A stretch of DNA of 64,000 nt, taken from assembly GCA_964568585.1 (NCBI GenBank), contig CAZMQI010000006.1, forward strand, positions 1 to 64,000. Reading direction: 5' to 3'. Source of the stretch: RGZA01 sp964568585 (GTDB lineage Bacteria; Pseudomonadota; Alphaproteobacteria; UBA9219; RGZA01). Position numbers and translations under genes: made by a program. The notes beneath the pieces are model-generated. The model made no database searches. It had not been told where the DNA came from and was given only the letters and a program-made list of their open reading frames with translations. Of this stretch, positions 1-8,207 are shown piece by piece; position 1 is the first letter of the stretch, and the number at the start of each line of letters is the position of its first letter.

Positions 1-444
1 TAAAAGTTCAACAAGCGAGTTTGCTGAAAACAAACGCTTAATCCCTGCAATCGGGTTGAGTTTATCCCATTTCAGTTTTAAAAGCCCGGGGCTGAAGTAA
101 ATGCCTGTTTGTACAATCCAGCCGAGTACACCCATCACCATCAATACGCAGATAACCGATAAAACCGGAGGGCCAAATGAGCCAAAGATGTAGACGAGAA
201 TGGATTGGTATTCGCCGTGGTCTACGCGCAGCTCGCCCGCTTTTTCAATGAGCGCTTTCAGCGGTATCATCATTTGCTGTCCCATCATCGGGAACAGCAC
301 CATCACCGACATCACAACGCCGAGTAGTAATGTCCATGTCGCAACATCGCGGCTGATGGGCAGATTGCCTTGCTCGCGTGCTTCGCTCAACCGTTTGGCG
401 GTGGGGTCTTCGGTTTTTTGACTGTCATCATCATCTTCTGCCAT
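1..444 (-). CDS. flhB: FlhB, flagellar export switch protein (N-terminal part, cut by window edge)
   Basis: Integral membrane component of the flagellar type III export gate; the full protein switches export specificity from rod/hook to filament proteins. The 148 codons in the window start at an ATG and run off the left edge without a stop. The N-terminus has the family's acidic stretch followed by KTEDPTAKRLSEAREQGNLP, which is diagnostic, then hydrophobic segments. The autocleavage NPTH region would lie outside the window. It is the last visible gene of the minus-strand flgB-flgC-fliE-fliQ-fliR-flhB unit, 9 bases after fliR. Confidence 0.93.
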   Translation of the reverse strand, partial: MAEDDDDSQKTEDPTAKRLSEAREQGNLPISRDVATWTLLLGVVMSVMVLFPMMGQQMMIPLKALIEKAGELRVDHGEYQSILVYIFGSFGPPVLSVICVLMVMGVLGWIVQTGIYFSPGLLKLKWDKLNPIAGIKRLFSANSLVELL

Positions 445-453
445 GCATGACCT

Positions 454-1236
454 TTAGATGACTAGAGGGACTGAGAAAATCCGGCTGAATATCTCTTCAT
501 AACCTCTGCCCCATACCGACATCATCGTGCCGATGGTCGCTGCAAAGATGGCAAGACCGAACAGGATTTGTAGTGGTGCAAGCACGAAGAAGATTTGCAT
601 CTGCGGGATCATCTTGACCATCAACCCGCCCGTTAACTGGAACACGATGCCCAAAATCATGAATGGTGCGACGAGTCGTAATGCGAGGGAGAAGCTGTCG
701 TTCACGCTTTGTGAAATGAAATGCGTCATATCGCCAATTGCCACTATCGCGCCTGGTTTGAACACGACATAGCTTTGCATAAATGCCTTCAGCGTCATAT
801 CAAGCAGGCCACTTTCAAACAACAATACAATCCCAAGCATGCTGAGCAGTGTGCCCGTGATGGAGCCTTGGCTTTGAATGGTTGGATTGAGCACCATCGC
901 ATTGGACAATCCGATTTGTAATGCAATCAACATCCCTGCAACTTCCAGCGTGCTGAGCAGTAAACGCATGATGAAGCCGATGAATATACCTGTGCCGACT
1001 TCGATTAAGATATATTCGCCTACGCGCAGCGCATCATCAGGCATTGCGGGAAGCTGTGGTGCTAATAAGGGCAGTAAAATGAAGCTGACCAATAATGCCA
1101 GTTGCAGGCGCACACGCGCAGGGACAAACGCTTCGCCTACGCCAGGCATCAGCATAAAAATACAACCGCAACGGCAAAAAATCAGGAGGAAGGCGAAGAT
1201 GTTTCCGGTAACGAGCGTCGCTAGATCAATCGACAT
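454..1236 (-). CDS. fliR: FliR, flagellar export gate membrane protein
   Basis: Export-gate subunit that assembles with FliP and FliQ into the FliP5-FliQ4-FliR1 pore at the centre of the MS ring. At 260 residues it has the usual length. It shows several long hydrophobic helices (from about residue 10) and the typical FliR internal pattern with MLIALQIGLSNAMVLNP near residue 110 and a conserved C-terminal GLMVKMIPQMQIFF segment. It sits between fliQ (12-base gap) and flhB (9-base gap), the normal gate-gene order. Assignment is by family pattern and context, both strong. Confidence 0.95.
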   Translation of the reverse strand: MSIDLATLVTGNIFAFLLIFCRCGCIFMLMPGVGEAFVPARVRLQLALLVSFILLPLLAPQLPAMPDDALRVGEYILIEVGTGIFIGFIMRLLLSTLEVAGMLIALQIGLSNAMVLNPTIQSQGSITGTLLSMLGIVLLFESGLLDMTLKAFMQSYVVFKPGAIVAIGDMTHFISQSVNDSFSLALRLVAPFMILGIVFQLTGGLMVKMIPQMQIFFVLAPLQILFGLAIFAATIGTMMSVWGRGYEEIFSRIFSVPLVI

Positions 1237-1248
1237 TTAAGAAACCAA

Positions 1249-1521
1249 TCAGGACTGGCCAAAGGACGCGATGCGCGCGAACAAACCTTCAGTATACGTG
1301 GTGAGGCTGGTGATCATGAACGGAAGCATCAGCAACAAGCCAATCGACATCACCAATAATTTTGGAACGAAGGCGAGTGTGGCTTCTTGAATTTGCGTTA
1401 CGGTTTGAATAAGCGAGATGAACACACCAATGATGAGACCCACGATAAGTAACGGGCCGCCGACACGCAGCATGACAATGATTGACTCGCGTGCAATATC
1501 GACAATATCGGCTTCGTTCAC
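1249..1521 (-). CDS. fliQ: FliQ, flagellar export gate membrane protein
   Basis: Small export-gate subunit (90 residues, family usually about 88-90) that wraps the FliP/FliR core. Two transmembrane helices are visible (about residues 13-38 and 50-75), separated by the conserved loop with QTVTQIQEATLAFVPK, the most conserved stretch of the family. It lies directly upstream of fliR on the same strand. The gap to fliE upstream is about 50 bases and still looks intra-operonic. Confidence 0.95.
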   Translation of the reverse strand: MNEADIVDIARESIIVMLRVGGPLLIVGLIIGVFISLIQTVTQIQEATLAFVPKLLVMSIGLLLMLPFMITSLTTYTEGLFARIASFGQS

Positions 1522-1571
1522 TTGGGGATTCCTAACGTGCAGACGGGAAGTGGGTACGAAAAAAGCCTAAC

Positions 1572-1883
1572 CTAAACCGCGCTACGCATCAATTCCTGAT
1601 ATGCGGCAATCACACGGTCACGAATGGTAACAACGGTTTGCAATGCAGTTTCAGCAGAGCTGACCGCAGTAATCACATCATTGATACTGGCTTTGCCCTG
1701 TACGGCTGACAGCGAAACCTGTTCCGATTTCTTGAGGCTGTCGGCGGTGTCGGTCAACATGTTGCCCAGAATATCACCAAACTGGCCTGTCTTTCCGGTT
1801 GCGTCAACGCCGCCTGCACCTTCATCAAGTGTCTTGATGGTGTTGCGGTATGATTTTAGTACGTCGCCAACATTCACAACCAT
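1572..1883 (-). CDS. fliE: FliE, hook-basal body complex protein
   Basis: Adaptor protein joining the MS ring to the proximal rod, exported early through the flagellar secretion apparatus. The 103-residue length matches the family, and the C-terminal half has the conserved FliE pattern: SVQGKASINDVITAVSSAE, then ALQTVVTIRDRVIAAYQELMR. A weaker, Gly/Asp-rich N-terminus is normal for FliE. It follows flgC with a 13-base gap, the usual flgB-flgC-fliE order. No sign of truncation. Confidence 0.95.
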   Translation of the reverse strand: MVVNVGDVLKSYRNTIKTLDEGAGGVDATGKTGQFGDILGNMLTDTADSLKKSEQVSLSAVQGKASINDVITAVSSAETALQTVVTIRDRVIAAYQELMRSAV

Positions 1884-1896
1884 GATTTATCTCCCA

Positions 1897-2316
1897 TTAT
1901 CCTCTTAAAATATCCAGCGCTCTGGCCAACATGCTTTTTACAGTATCAATCACGCTCAAGTTTGCTTCATAGCTGCGTTGTGCTTCGCGCATGTCGATGC
2001 TTTCAACGAGTGGCTTTACATTTGGTTTCAACACATAACCTTCTGCATCGGCGGCAGGATGTTTTGGATTGAATTCTTTGGTGAACGGCGTGGTGTCACC
2101 AGTGATGGATGCAACCTTCACCGTTGAAAGACCAGAAGTATTATCCAGCACTTCTTTGAAGATAATCTGGCGGCGGCGGTATGGTTCTGCGCCAGGCGAT
2201 AAGCCAGTGCTATGAGCATTTGCGATGTTTTCTGCGATGATACGCAGGCGCTCGCCTTGCACCCGCATGCCAGCGGTAGCTACCTTGAACACATCTGAAA
2301 AATCAGTACTACGCAT
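1897..2316 (-). CDS. flgC: FlgC, flagellar proximal rod protein
   Basis: Proximal rod subunit, secreted and assembled in the periplasm above FliE. It carries the N-terminal rod/hook motif (GMRVQGERLRIIAENIANAH near residues 17-36) and the C-terminal DMREAQRSYEANLSVIDTVK coiled region that builds the D0 domain. At 139 residues it has standard length. Its first base coincides with the last base of the flgB stop region (shared position 2316), suggesting translational coupling with flgB. Confidence 0.95.
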   Translation of the reverse strand: MRSTDFSDVFKVATAGMRVQGERLRIIAENIANAHSTGLSPGAEPYRRRQIIFKEVLDNTSGLSTVKVASITGDTTPFTKEFNPKHPAADAEGYVLKPNVKPLVESIDMREAQRSYEANLSVIDTVKSMLARALDILRG

Positions 2317-2747
2317 TATGCGCTACCTCTACCAAGGGCAGTTCTAATTAAACCCAATGTCTTTTTATAAAGACTGGTCATCATTTGATATTGTGCTGTC
2401 GTATCCGACATCTGGCTCATTTGCTGTTCAAGAACAACCGCATTACCAGATGGTTTTACTTCATACACATCGCTTTGTTTTGATGTTTTATAAAGCCCCG
2501 AGCCACCAATATTTCCCATAACATGTTTTGGATTGGTGGTTGCTAATTGGAACCCACCATTGGCAGATACGGATGAGCTACCATTTGACATGTGGGTTTT
2601 TTGCAAAACCTCATCAAAGCTGATGATGTCTTTTGGTTTGTAATTTGGGGTATTGGCCTGCGCGATATTTTGCGCGATGACACCTTGACGCTGGGTCAGG
2701 TATTCCATTTTCTCTGAAAGCAGTGAAAATAAATTTGTAAGTCCCAT
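2316..2747 (-). CDS. flgB: FlgB, flagellar proximal rod protein
   Basis: Proximal rod protein and first gene of the minus-strand rod/export unit. The N-terminus has the rod-family signature (REGVIAQNIAQANTPNY-like, here RQGVIAQNIAQANTPNYKP at about residues 20-38), and the C-terminal helix (YQMMTSLYKKTLGLIRTALG) is typical. Length 143 residues. A good sigma-54-type promoter element lies at 2850-2866, about 100 bases upstream on the same strand, predicting a leader near 90 bases and control of the whole flgB-flgC-fliE-fliQ-fliR-flhB unit by RpoN. Confidence 0.95.
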   Translation of the reverse strand: MGLTNLFSLLSEKMEYLTQRQGVIAQNIAQANTPNYKPKDIISFDEVLQKTHMSNGSSSVSANGGFQLATTNPKHVMGNIGGSGLYKTSKQSDVYEVKPSGNAVVLEQQMSQMSDTTAQYQMMTSLYKKTLGLIRTALGRGSA

Positions 2748-2849
2748 ACCCGTGTATCCCTAAAAAGAGTTTCAGCTCTTTAATATCCAAGCTCTACATT
2801 GCGTCTATCAGACTTAATAATACGTAAAGCTTTGTCTGAATCCTATCTT

Positions 2850-2866
2850 TGCAATAACCGTTCCAA
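2850..2866 (-). promoter_or_regulatory. Sigma-54 promoter element of the flgB operon
   Basis: Read on the minus strand the sequence is TTGGAACGGTTATTGCA. It matches the -24/-12 consensus TTGGCAC-N5-TTGCA at all but one position of the -24 box and has the invariant GG and GC dinucleotides separated by exactly ten bases. The predicted start of transcription is near 2839. No other element of this quality lies between flgB and the divergent gene at 3003. Confidence 0.7.
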
Positions 2867-2916
2867 CTTCGTAACTACATTGAAATGATTCAGGAAATGG
2901 GTGGGGTGCAGGATGC

Positions 2917-2933
2917 TTGGCATGCGCCTTGAA
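2917..2933 (+). promoter_or_regulatory. Possible sigma-54-like element before the flhB-paralogue/fliOP unit
   Basis: The plus strand reads TTGGCATGCGCCTTGAA, almost the same as the flgE element (TTGGCATGCGGCTTGCT on the minus strand at 34394-34409). The -24 half is good, but the -12 half has GA where GC is normally required. It is about 70 bases before the ATG at 3003. It could be a weak or decayed RpoN site, or a chance match. Confidence 0.3.
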
Positions 2934-3002
2934 ATACACAGCTAGGCAAGGATACCGATATCGTTAACGATTTAATAACCACTACAGCCATTAAGCTAGC
3001 AT

Positions 3003-3347
3003 ATGCCCATTGATTTGACGGTTGGCGAAGAGAAGCAACAGGCCGCAAAAGGCCCTAAAACTGCTGTAGCAATCGAAGGCGGCAGCAATCCAAACGCATT
3101 GCCACGGGTCATCGCCAGCGGGCGCGGTCTTCTGGCCGAACAGATTCTGCGAGTAGCTTTTGAAAATAATATAAAAGTGCGCCAAGATGAAGATCTGGTC
3201 GAGCTGTTAGCGATGCTTGATCTTGACCATCATATTCCAGCGGAAGCAGTCATAGCGGTTGCGGAAGTTCTTGCCCGGGTGTTTGAAGCTAATTCTGCAC
3301 TTGGTAATACCAATACGACTAGTACGGGGGACCCCCAATCAGCATGA
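3003..3347 (+). CDS. FlhB C-terminal domain paralogue (FlhX-like)
   Basis: A 114-residue soluble protein that resembles only the cytoplasmic C-terminal domain of FlhB/YscU. It has AVAIEGGSNPNALPRVIASG, then LLAEQILRVAFENNIKVRQD, DLVELLAMLDLDHHIPAEA and AVAEVLARVF. This is the post-cleavage part of the domain (in FlhB: GxxxxAxxIrexAxexgVPvvedxxLAraLyxxvevgexIPxelyxaVAevLa). No membrane segment and no NPTH cleavage motif are present. Such stand-alone copies are known beside fli genes and may substitute for cleaved FlhB-CC. It overlaps the next gene by 4 bases. Confidence 0.85.
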   Translation: MPIDLTVGEEKQQAAKGPKTAVAIEGGSNPNALPRVIASGRGLLAEQILRVAFENNIKVRQDEDLVELLAMLDLDHHIPAEAVIAVAEVLARVFEANSALGNTNTTSTGDPQSA

Positions 3348-3694
3348 GCGCATCTTTTGATCCAAACGGGTTCAATCCCAACGACGAGCTGGAAGCATTG
3401 CGTCTTGCATTGGAAGCCAGCGAACGCGTGGTGCGCGAAGGCGGGTTGATTGATTTGCGTGATCTGGACGAACAAGTTGAATTTTTATGTAGCGAAGTGG
3501 TGAAGACCGAAGGCGCGATGCGCTTGCAATTATTGCCAAAGCTTGAAGCGGTCATTCAGGTTCTGGATAATCTTGAAATCATTCTGCGTAAGAATGCACC
3601 GCACGAAACCATGCAGGCGCAAAACCGTCTTCGTGCCAATCAGGCCTATGGCCAACCACCCCCATCAACTAATCTGACGAATAAGGGGAATTAG
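3344..3694 (+). CDS. Unknown small helical protein in the fliO/fliP unit
   Basis: I do not recognise this 116-residue protein. It is acidic and probably all-helical: residues about 15-85 form two long amphipathic stretches (NDELEALRLALEASERVVRE and MRLQLLPKLEAVIQVLDNLE). The last 30 residues are Pro/Asn/Gln-rich and likely disordered. Size, composition and position suggest a flagellar export chaperone of the FliT/FlgN sort, but this is inference. It overlaps the FlhB paralogue by 4 bases (ATGA) and ends 2 bases before fliO, so it is translated as part of the same unit. Confidence 0.7.
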   Translation: MSASFDPNGFNPNDELEALRLALEASERVVREGGLIDLRDLDEQVEFLCSEVVKTEGAMRLQLLPKLEAVIQVLDNLEIILRKNAPHETMQAQNRLRANQAYGQPPPSTNLTNKGN

Positions 3695-3696
3695 CA

Positions 3697-4002
3697 GTGC
3701 CAGACGATATGATGGTGCGGATGTTTCTTTCGCTTGGCCTGGTGTTGGCTTTGCTCGGCGCACTGACATGGGCACTTAGGAAATACGGGAAACAACTCGG
3801 ATTGCCAATTATTTTAAATAATGGGGCGATGAAGCAAGGCAAGGCCCGCGTACAGTTAGTGAATGTCACTGCGCTGGATGCGCGCCACCGTTTGGTATTG
3901 GTGCGCCGTGATGATGTGGAGCATCTTTTACTGTTGGGCGGTGTCAGCCCTGTTGTGGTAGAAGCAGGAATTCCGCATAAGGGTTCACATGAAAAAGCAT
4001 AA
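3697..4002 (+). CDS. fliO: FliO-like flagellar biosynthesis protein
   Basis: Small membrane protein that assists assembly of FliP into the export gate. This 101-residue protein has one N-terminal transmembrane helix (about residues 6-27), then a cytoplasmic domain with the FliO pattern VNVTALDARHRLVLVRRDDVEHLLLLGG, close to the family's 'L..k.slvlV.vgd..llLGv'. It is at the short end for FliO. It overlaps fliP by 14 bases, and fliO-fliP adjacency is conserved, which supports the call. Confidence 0.85.
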   Translation: MPDDMMVRMFLSLGLVLALLGALTWALRKYGKQLGLPIILNNGAMKQGKARVQLVNVTALDARHRLVLVRRDDVEHLLLLGGVSPVVVEAGIPHKGSHEKA

Positions 4003-4747
4003 GTTCAATTTTATTCCTGCTGTGCTTGCGGCGCTCGCATGCTTCGTGTGCATAGCGTTTCCGGCTGCGGCACAAAGCATCAATTTGAATGTCGGTGGAC
4101 AAGAAGGCGGTTCAACCGCATCGCAAGTCATTCAACTGGTGATGATGATTACGGTGCTATCACTTGCTCCATCCATTTTGATGATGGTGACGTCGTTCGT
4201 GCGTATTGTGGTGTCATTATCCTTGCTGCGTACTGCGCTTGGCTTGCAACAAACGCCGCCCAATACCGTCATCATCAGTCTTGCGATGTTCCTGACCTTT
4301 TTCATCATGGCGCCGACCTTTAACAAGGCTTACGAAGATGGCATCAAACCAATGATGGCCGAGAAAATCAAAGAAGAAGAAGCGATTAAACTGACCGCAC
4401 AGCCATTCCATGATTTTATGATGCGTTATGCACGCGAAAAAGATTTAAAACTGTTCGCTGACATCGCCAAGCTGCCATCCACTACCAAGGCGGTGGATGT
4501 TCCATATCACATCGTCATTCCTGCCTTCATGATTTCGGAATTGCGCCGTGCGTTTGAAATCGGCTTCCTGCTGTTCTTGCCGTTCCTGATTATTGATATG
4601 GTCGTTTCGTCCATCCTGATGGCGATGGGTATGATGATGCTGCCGCCATCTGTCGTGGCGTTGCCCTTCAAGATTATTTTCTTCGTGCTGGTCGACGGGT
4701 GGTATCTCGTCGTCGGCTCGCTCGTCAAGAGCTACGGAATTTCATAA
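3989..4747 (+). CDS. fliP: FliP, flagellar export gate protein
   Basis: Core pore subunit of the flagellar export gate. The protein (252 residues) begins with a cleavable signal peptide (to about residue 28, ...AFPAAAQS), a feature FliP shares with few other gate proteins. It then shows the four hydrophobic helices and conserved blocks: MTSFVRIVVSLSLLRTALG near residue 67, QTPPNTVIISLAMFLTFF near 87, and PAFMISELRRAFEIGFLLFLPFLIIDMVV near 172. Full length, with an intact end. It is the last gene of its unit and faces gcvPB across a palindromic spacer. Confidence 0.96.
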   Translation: MKKHKFNFIPAVLAALACFVCIAFPAAAQSINLNVGGQEGGSTASQVIQLVMMITVLSLAPSILMMVTSFVRIVVSLSLLRTALGLQQTPPNTVIISLAMFLTFFIMAPTFNKAYEDGIKPMMAEKIKEEEAIKLTAQPFHDFMMRYAREKDLKLFADIAKLPSTTKAVDVPYHIVIPAFMISELRRAFEIGFLLFLPFLIIDMVVSSILMAMGMMMLPPSVVALPFKIIFFVLVDGWYLVVGSLVKSYGIS

Positions 4748-4753
4748 TCCCAT

Positions 4754-4858
4754 CTGCGGCGTTAGCTTTTTGCGCTTTTCTGCGCTTCCGGTACGCACGT
4801 ACTAAAACGTACGTTTGCGTTCCGGTTCTCAAAAAGCATCAAAAATCTTTAGCCGCAG
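4754..4858. repeat. Nested palindromic element between convergent fliP and gcvPB
   Basis: About 105 bases that fold back on themselves in layers. Outer arms are CTGCGGC (4754-4760) and GCCGCAG (4852-4858). Middle arms are GCTTTTTG and CAAAAAGC (4830-4837). The inner arms are ACGTAC (4797-4802) and GTACGT (4809-4814), around a TAAAA loop and flanked by CCGG on both sides. It fills the gap between two converging stop codons, so it may serve as a bidirectional terminator or be a copy of a dispersed palindromic repeat. It has no clean U-tract on either strand. Confidence 0.7.
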
Positions 4859-4873
4859 CAGGATTCTAATTAT

Positions 4874-6469
4874 TTAGGCTTTTTTCCAACGCAATATCGG
4901 CTGACGTGCTGCTCTTGTTTCGTCCAAACGGCGACGTGGCGTCGTTGTTGGAGCTTGCAAGAACATATCCTTGTTATTCGCCGCTTTCGCCGCCATCGCC
5001 AACTCGCGCATGGTTGCGATGTACGCATCCAGTGTTGGCTTGCTTTCGGTTTCAGTGGGTTCAATCAGGAATGCGCCGTGAACGACCAATGGGAAATACA
5101 TTGTCATCGGGTGATAACCACGATCAAGCAATGCTTTGGCGATATCCAACGTGGTAACGCCGGTATCTTTCAGGAACGTATCATCGAACAATGCTTCATG
5201 CATGCATGGGCCATCGCCGAATGGCGCACTCATCACATCTTTCAGGCTTGCCAGAATGTAGTTGGCATTGAGTACTGAATCGCTGGCGACTTGATGCAAT
5301 CCATCCGCGCCATGGCTCATGATATAGGTCAGCGCGCGGGTGAACATGCCCATCTGGCCATGAAATGCCTTCAAGCGGCCATAAGGTTTGGCGGTTGCAT
5401 CAGGTGTTGCTACATCTTCCACCAAGCTTAGCTTGTTGGCTTCGATTTTCAGATAAGGCACAGGAACGTAAGCAGCAAGGCGTTCGGAGAATACAACCGG
5501 ACCGCTGCCAGGGCCGCCGCCGCCATGCGGGGTGGAGAATGTTTTGTGCAGATTGATATGCATCGCATCAATGCCCAAATCGGCTGGGCGAACACGGCCG
5601 ACAATCGCATTATAATTCGCGCCATCGCCGTAGAAATACGCGCCAGCCTTGTGAACGGCGGCTGCAATTTCAACGATTTCGCTTTCAAACAAGCCGCAGG
5701 TATTGGGGTTGGTGAGCATGATGGCAGCAACATTACTATCCAGCTTGGCAATCAATGCATCGCGGTCAACGCGGCCACGCGAATTGGCGGGAATGGTCAC
5801 AACGGTGAAGCCAAGCGCAGCAGCAGTGGCTGGGTTGGTGCCGTGTGCTGATTCAGGAACCAGCACCACTTTGCGGTCTTCGCCGCGTGCACGTAAGGCA
5901 GCTTTGATTGCAGCCATACCTGCGAATTCGCCATGCGCGCCAGCAGCAGGCGCAAGGGTAAGCGCCTTCATACCTGTCAGCGTGAGCAGCCAATGTGATA
6001 ATTCCTTCATCACGCCAATTGCGCCTTGCACGGTGGATTGCGGCTGCAGCGGGTGCACATCGTTAAAGCCGGGTAAGCGCGCCATTTTTTCATTCAGGCG
6101 CGGGTTGTGCTTCATCGTGCATGAACCTAGTGGATAGAATGTACTGTCGATGCCGAAATTCTTTTGTGACAGGCGCGTATAGTGACGCACCATTTCCGGT
6201 TCAGAAATGCCGGGGAGACCAATTTCCGCACGTGGCTTTAATGCGCCAAGACGCATTGTATTATTTGGCGCATCCGGCAAATCGACGCCGCAGCGTCCTT
6301 TTTCGTCCATTTCAAAAATCAACGGTTCTTCTAACTGCATGCCGCGATGTTGCGGACGGGGTGTTGCTTCAGCGGGGGTTGTCTTGCGACCTTCATTTAC
6401 CATCGGGGTGTTCCTATCCATCTGCGCGTCATTCTTTAGGGCTGCTGATTGCGGGCTCATGCTCTGCAC
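4874..6469 (-). CDS. gcvPB: Glycine dehydrogenase (decarboxylating) subunit 2
   Basis: C-terminal half of the glycine cleavage P-protein, which decarboxylates glycine and passes the aminomethyl group to lipoyl-GcvH. This two-subunit form has PLP bound in the B subunit; the expected lysine is in NLHKTFSTPHGGGGPGSGP near residue 310. Other recognisable blocks are STFYPLGSCTMKHNPRLNEK and VLVPESAHGTNPATAA. At 531 residues it is slightly longer than most homologues because of a low-complexity N-terminus of about 40 residues. It overlaps gcvPA by 13 bases and closes the gcvT-H-PA-PB unit. Confidence 0.96.
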   Translation of the reverse strand: MQSMSPQSAALKNDAQMDRNTPMVNEGRKTTPAEATPRPQHRGMQLEEPLIFEMDEKGRCGVDLPDAPNNTMRLGALKPRAEIGLPGISEPEMVRHYTRLSQKNFGIDSTFYPLGSCTMKHNPRLNEKMARLPGFNDVHPLQPQSTVQGAIGVMKELSHWLLTLTGMKALTLAPAAGAHGEFAGMAAIKAALRARGEDRKVVLVPESAHGTNPATAAALGFTVVTIPANSRGRVDRDALIAKLDSNVAAIMLTNPNTCGLFESEIVEIAAAVHKAGAYFYGDGANYNAIVGRVRPADLGIDAMHINLHKTFSTPHGGGGPGSGPVVFSERLAAYVPVPYLKIEANKLSLVEDVATPDATAKPYGRLKAFHGQMGMFTRALTYIMSHGADGLHQVASDSVLNANYILASLKDVMSAPFGDGPCMHEALFDDTFLKDTGVTTLDIAKALLDRGYHPMTMYFPLVVHGAFLIEPTETESKPTLDAYIATMRELAMAAKAANNKDMFLQAPTTTPRRRLDETRAARQPILRWKKA

Positions 6470-7806
6470 TCCTTTTCAAGGGCGACGGCTAAGGCTTCGA
6501 TATGCTCCGGCGTGGTGGTTTCCGTAACAGCAATCAGCAAGATGTTCTTGAGTTCTGGCGCGTTATCCAAACGGCTGGCAGGAACGCCGGCGAGGATTTT
6601 TTGTGCCGCAAGACGTTCAACGATATCCGCAGCCGGTTTAGGCAGCTCAACAGAGAATTCGTTAAAGAAGTTATCGTTCAGCACTTTTACACCATTGATT
6701 TTGGCAAGGCGGTCTGCGGTTTGCACGGCCATGGCATGATTTAAACGGCTCAGTTTCTTCAAGCCATCTTCACCCAATAACGTCAGATGCATGGTGAAAG
6801 CCAATGCACATAATCCGGAATTGGTGCAGATGTTGCTGGTTGCTTTTTCACGGCGGATATGTTGCTCACGCGTGGAAAGGGTGAGCACAAAGCCGCGTTG
6901 GCCTTCCGCATCAACAGTTTGGCCGCAGATACGGCCCGGCATCTGACGGATATATTCTTCTTTGGTTGCGAATAAGCCGACATAAGGGCCGCCAAAGTTC
7001 AAACCGTTACCAATCGATTGTCCTTCGCATACCACAATGTCTGCGCCCATGCTACCGGGTGATGGCAACAAGCCAAGCGAGACAACTTCGGTCACAACCA
7101 CAATCAGCAACGCGCCGTTCTTATGGCAGGCTTCCGCCAGTGCGGTCACATCGTGTACACGGCCCCATACATCGGGTGTCTGTATAACAACACATGAAGT
7201 CTGCGCGGTAATTTTTGATGCAAGGTCTTCGGGCTGTTTAATGGTTGGCGTGCCGCATTCAACTTCAAAGCCGCTTAAGTCTGCATGGGTCTTTACAACA
7301 TCGCGGTAATGCGGGTGAAGGCCACCCGATAGCACGGCATGATGTCGTTTGGTGACGCGGTTGGCCATCATCACGGCTTCAACGGTTCCGGTTGAACCAT
7401 CATACATCGATGCATTAGCAATCGGCATACCAGTCAACATCGACACCTGCGTTTGGAATTCAAACAGATATTGTAACGTGCCTTGGCTAACTTCTGGCTG
7501 GTATGGCGTATAGGAGGTCAGGAATTCGCCGCGCAATAATAATTGGTCAACGGAGGCTGGAACATGGTGGCGATATGCGCCTGCACCACAAAAAAATGGC
7601 GCGCTACCAGCAGAAATATTCTGGTTAGCCAAAGCCGACAACTGGCGTTCAACTTCCATTTCGCTTTTATGGTTTGGAAGGCCTTGGATGGGACCTTTCA
7701 GCTTTGCTGCAGCTGGAACATCCTTGAACAATTCGTCAACCGATGCGGCGCCGATTTTTTGCAGCATGTCATGACGGTCTTGTGCGGTAAGCGGTAAATA
7801 ACGCAT
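6457..7806 (-). CDS. gcvPA: Glycine dehydrogenase (decarboxylating) subunit 1
   Basis: N-terminal half of the split P-protein of the glycine cleavage system, partner of GcvPB. The start MRYLPLTAQDRHDMLQKIG is characteristic of the family, and residues 85-110 (LRGEFLTSYTPYQPEVSQGT) plus NASMYDGSTGTVEA are conserved P-protein blocks. Length 449 residues is standard. A clear ribosome-binding site (AGGAG) precedes the ATG by about 7 bases. It follows gcvH by 35 bases on the same strand. Confidence 0.96.
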   Translation of the reverse strand: MRYLPLTAQDRHDMLQKIGAASVDELFKDVPAAAKLKGPIQGLPNHKSEMEVERQLSALANQNISAGSAPFFCGAGAYRHHVPASVDQLLLRGEFLTSYTPYQPEVSQGTLQYLFEFQTQVSMLTGMPIANASMYDGSTGTVEAVMMANRVTKRHHAVLSGGLHPHYRDVVKTHADLSGFEVECGTPTIKQPEDLASKITAQTSCVVIQTPDVWGRVHDVTALAEACHKNGALLIVVVTEVVSLGLLPSPGSMGADIVVCEGQSIGNGLNFGGPYVGLFATKEEYIRQMPGRICGQTVDAEGQRGFVLTLSTREQHIRREKATSNICTNSGLCALAFTMHLTLLGEDGLKKLSRLNHAMAVQTADRLAKINGVKVLNDNFFNEFSVELPKPAADIVERLAAQKILAGVPASRLDNAPELKNILLIAVTETTTPEHIEALAVALEKECRA

Positions 7807-7841
7807 GAAGCACTCCTGTACTTTAAAAAAATAAAACTTAC

Positions 7842-8207
7842 TTATTCACCAGTATGCTTTTTGTAAGCAGTGGCATCCATCAATCCATCAAGCTCTGCCT
7901 TGTTGCTCAGCTTCATCTTGAAGAACCAGCCGGTATCTTCAGGGCTGGAATTAATCAGTGATGGGTCGTTCTTCAAATTGTCATTCACCGCAATTACTTC
8001 GCCCGATAATGGTGCGTAGACATCCGATGCTGCCTTGACGGATTCAACCACAGCGGCTTGTTTGCCTTGGGATACCTGTTTACCTGTTTCAGGAAGTTCA
8101 ACGAATACGATATCGCCGAGTGCACCTTGTGCGTAATTGGTGATCCCAATTACTGCAACATCGCCTTCAAGGCGAACCCATTCGTGGTCTTTGCTGAATT
8201 TCATCAT
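7842..8207 (-). CDS. gcvH: Glycine cleavage system H protein
   Basis: Lipoyl-carrying shuttle protein of the glycine cleavage system, moving the aminomethyl group from P to T protein and being reoxidised by L protein. The 121-residue protein has the lipoylation lysine at about residue 58 in VVESVKAASD, with the upstream GDIVFVELPETGKQV and downstream SGEVIAVNDNLKNDPSLIN blocks. The start overlaps the gcvT stop by 4 bases, so the two are translationally coupled. No L-protein (lpd) gene is in the window. Confidence 0.97.
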   Translation of the reverse strand: MMKFSKDHEWVRLEGDVAVIGITNYAQGALGDIVFVELPETGKQVSQGKQAAVVESVKAASDVYAPLSGEVIAVNDNLKNDPSLINSSPEDTGWFFKMKLSNKAELDGLMDATAYKKHTGE

